Assembly: GCA_002508495.1 (NCBI GenBank)
Contig: DANA01000090.1
Coordinates: forward strand, 1-6,861
DNA: 6,861 nucleotides
Direction of reading: 5' to 3'
Source of the DNA: Methanoregula sp. UBA276
Lineage (GTDB): Archaea > Halobacteriota > Methanomicrobia > Methanomicrobiales > Methanospirillaceae
In this document: piece by piece, positions 5,938 through 6,861 of the stretch
How positions within the stretch are numbered: position 1 is the first letter of the stretch
Layout of the letters: the number at the start of each line of letters is the position of its first letter
Translations under genes and position numbers: made by a program
The notes under the pieces: generated by a model
Seen by the model: only the letters and a program-made list of their open reading frames with translations
Told to the model about the DNA's origin: nothing
Databases searched by the model: none

Positions 5938-6861
5938 TCACGCTCCGCTCTCTTCCAGCAGCCACTTCCAGACCGGTTTTATCACAACCATCTTTTTCCC
6001 CATTGACATCTCGTCTTCCTGGTCGCTGGTCAGGACCAGTCCCTGCTTCAGCCCGAACTCATCCATCGCTTCCAGCAGGCCGCGTGTCTCCCGCTCCCGG
6101 TTTTTTTCCGTGATCGCGTAACAGACCTGGACGGCCATGATAATTTTTTTCCGGTCCTTCAGCACGAAATCGCACTCCCGGTCTTTCGCAAAGTAAAAGA
6201 TCTCGCTCCCCCGCCTCTTCAGCTCGATAAAGACAATGTTTTCCAGGATCCGTCCCTTGTCCGGGGTCACGGAAAAACCATTCAGCATGCACAACGCCGT
6301 ATCTATCCCATAGATCTTGCGGGGGGAGTTGAGCTGTTTTTTGATGGAAAAATCAAACCGCAGGAGTTCGAAGAAGAGGTAGGCGCTTTCCAGGTACGAG
6401 ATGTATTCCTTGACCGTGATAGCGTTCGTCAGCCCAAGCGTTTTTTTCAGCGAGTTATAGGTGAAAGGGAGTGTCACCGTGGACGCAAGGATCCCGACAA
6501 GTTCCCGCACGAGCCGCTGCCTCCGGATTGCGTACCGGGCGATAATGTCCTTGAAGATGATGTTATCATACAGCGTCCGCAGGTAATCGGGATCATTGTT
6601 CTTCAGGTACTCGGGCATTCCCCCGGTTTCGGCAAACCGGCCAAATGCCCGTATGAGCTCTGCCCGTTCTTCTGATAGGTACAGCGACTCTTTGCGGACG
6701 CGGATATGGTTATACCGGAGATATTCGGCAAACGAGAACGGGTACACCTCAAAAAGCTTGTACCTCCCGGTGAGCCGGGTACCGAATTCCCGGCTGAGCA
6801 GCGATGCATTGGAACCGGTGATGATGACTTTTTTGTCATCGTCCTTAAGCCTCCGGACAAA
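5938..6861 (-). CDS. DUF4143-type AAA+ ATPase with C-terminal nuclease-like domain, N-terminus beyond right edge (partial)
   Basis: The frame is open from the window edge at 6861 to a TGA at 5940-5938, giving 307 residues of a protein whose family is usually about 400-450 long. The visible N-terminal end carries KKVIITGSNASLLSRE and GTRLTGRYKLFEVYPFSFAEYL (about residues 10-47). This is the sensor-1 and linker region typical of the family, so the Walker A and B motifs must lie to the right of the window. A helical middle with ETGGMPEYL follows. The DUF4143 part has the PD-(D/E)XK-like pattern ILENIVFIELKRRG, then ECDFVLKD and VQVCYAI. These ATPases are widespread and patchily distributed in archaea and bacteria, and their role is largely unknown. 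An internal GTG at 6747 is not the true start, because the upstream codons are clearly conserved. There is no evident link to the importer. Confidence 0.93.
   Translation of the reverse strand, partial: FVRRLKDDDKKVIITGSNASLLSREFGTRLTGRYKLFEVYPFSFAEYLRYNHIRVRKESLYLSEERAELIRAFGRFAETGGMPEYLKNNDPDYLRTLYDNIIFKDIIARYAIRRQRLVRELVGILASTVTLPFTYNSLKKTLGLTNAITVKEYISYLESAYLFFELLRFDFSIKKQLNSPRKIYGIDTALCMLNGFSVTPDKGRILENIVFIELKRRGSEIFYFAKDRECDFVLKDRKKIIMAVQVCYAITEKNRERETRGLLEAMDEFGLKQGLVLTSDQEDEMSMGKKMVVIKPVWKWLLEESGA

Noticed and set aside
1..6861. Possible CRISPR array, insertion sequence, attachment site or tRNA
   Set aside because: No regularly spaced repeats, transposase motifs, paired terminal repeats or cloverleaf-like segments were seen on either strand.

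Overview
The window looks like chromosomal DNA from a methanogenic archaeon, most likely of the order Methanomicrobiales. This is an inference from several features together. The coding sequence is moderately GC-rich and the intergenic promoters are very AT-rich. One ribosome-binding site has the archaeal form GGTGA. Two genes appear leaderless, with TATA-like tracts about 26-30 nt before the start codon. The lipoproteins, slipin and DUF4143 protein are of kinds common in that group. No RNA gene, CRISPR array, insertion sequence or tRNA was seen.

Positions 1-5036 hold one metal-chelate uptake locus, all on the minus strand. In transcription order (right to left) it has a slipin/stomatin-like SPFH membrane protein (4926-4159), a FecCD-type permease (4162-3038) and a FecE-type ATPase (3041-2205). 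These three are joined by two 4-nt ATGA stop/start overlaps and should form one operon. A perfect 9-bp hairpin follows the ATPase. Then come two paralogous substrate-binding lipoproteins: a complete one (2074-908), and a second (703-1) whose C-terminus lies beyond the left edge. Together they make a complete importer of the iron-siderophore/cobalamin superfamily: two alternative surface binding proteins, one permease and one ATPase. The true substrate cannot be read from sequence.

The most notable non-coding signal is a 34-nt element that occurs once before each of the three transcription units. The slipin and complete-lipoprotein copies match at 28 of 34 positions, with TCATA boxes 21 bp apart. 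The third copy, before the left lipoprotein, is more diverged but keeps the same spacing. Its position suggests an operator fused to the TATA-box region, so the three units may form one small regulon, perhaps metal-responsive.

Positions 5041-5637 (plus strand) hold the C-terminal half of an aminoglycoside-phosphotransferase-like kinase. It has no N-terminal ATP-binding lobe and runs about 54 codons past the expected end, so it looks like a decayed gene. Positions 5638-5937 have no recognisable gene, only a weak hairpin and a T8 tract. Positions 5938-6861 (minus strand) hold most of a DUF4143-type AAA+ ATPase whose Walker A/B part lies beyond the right edge.
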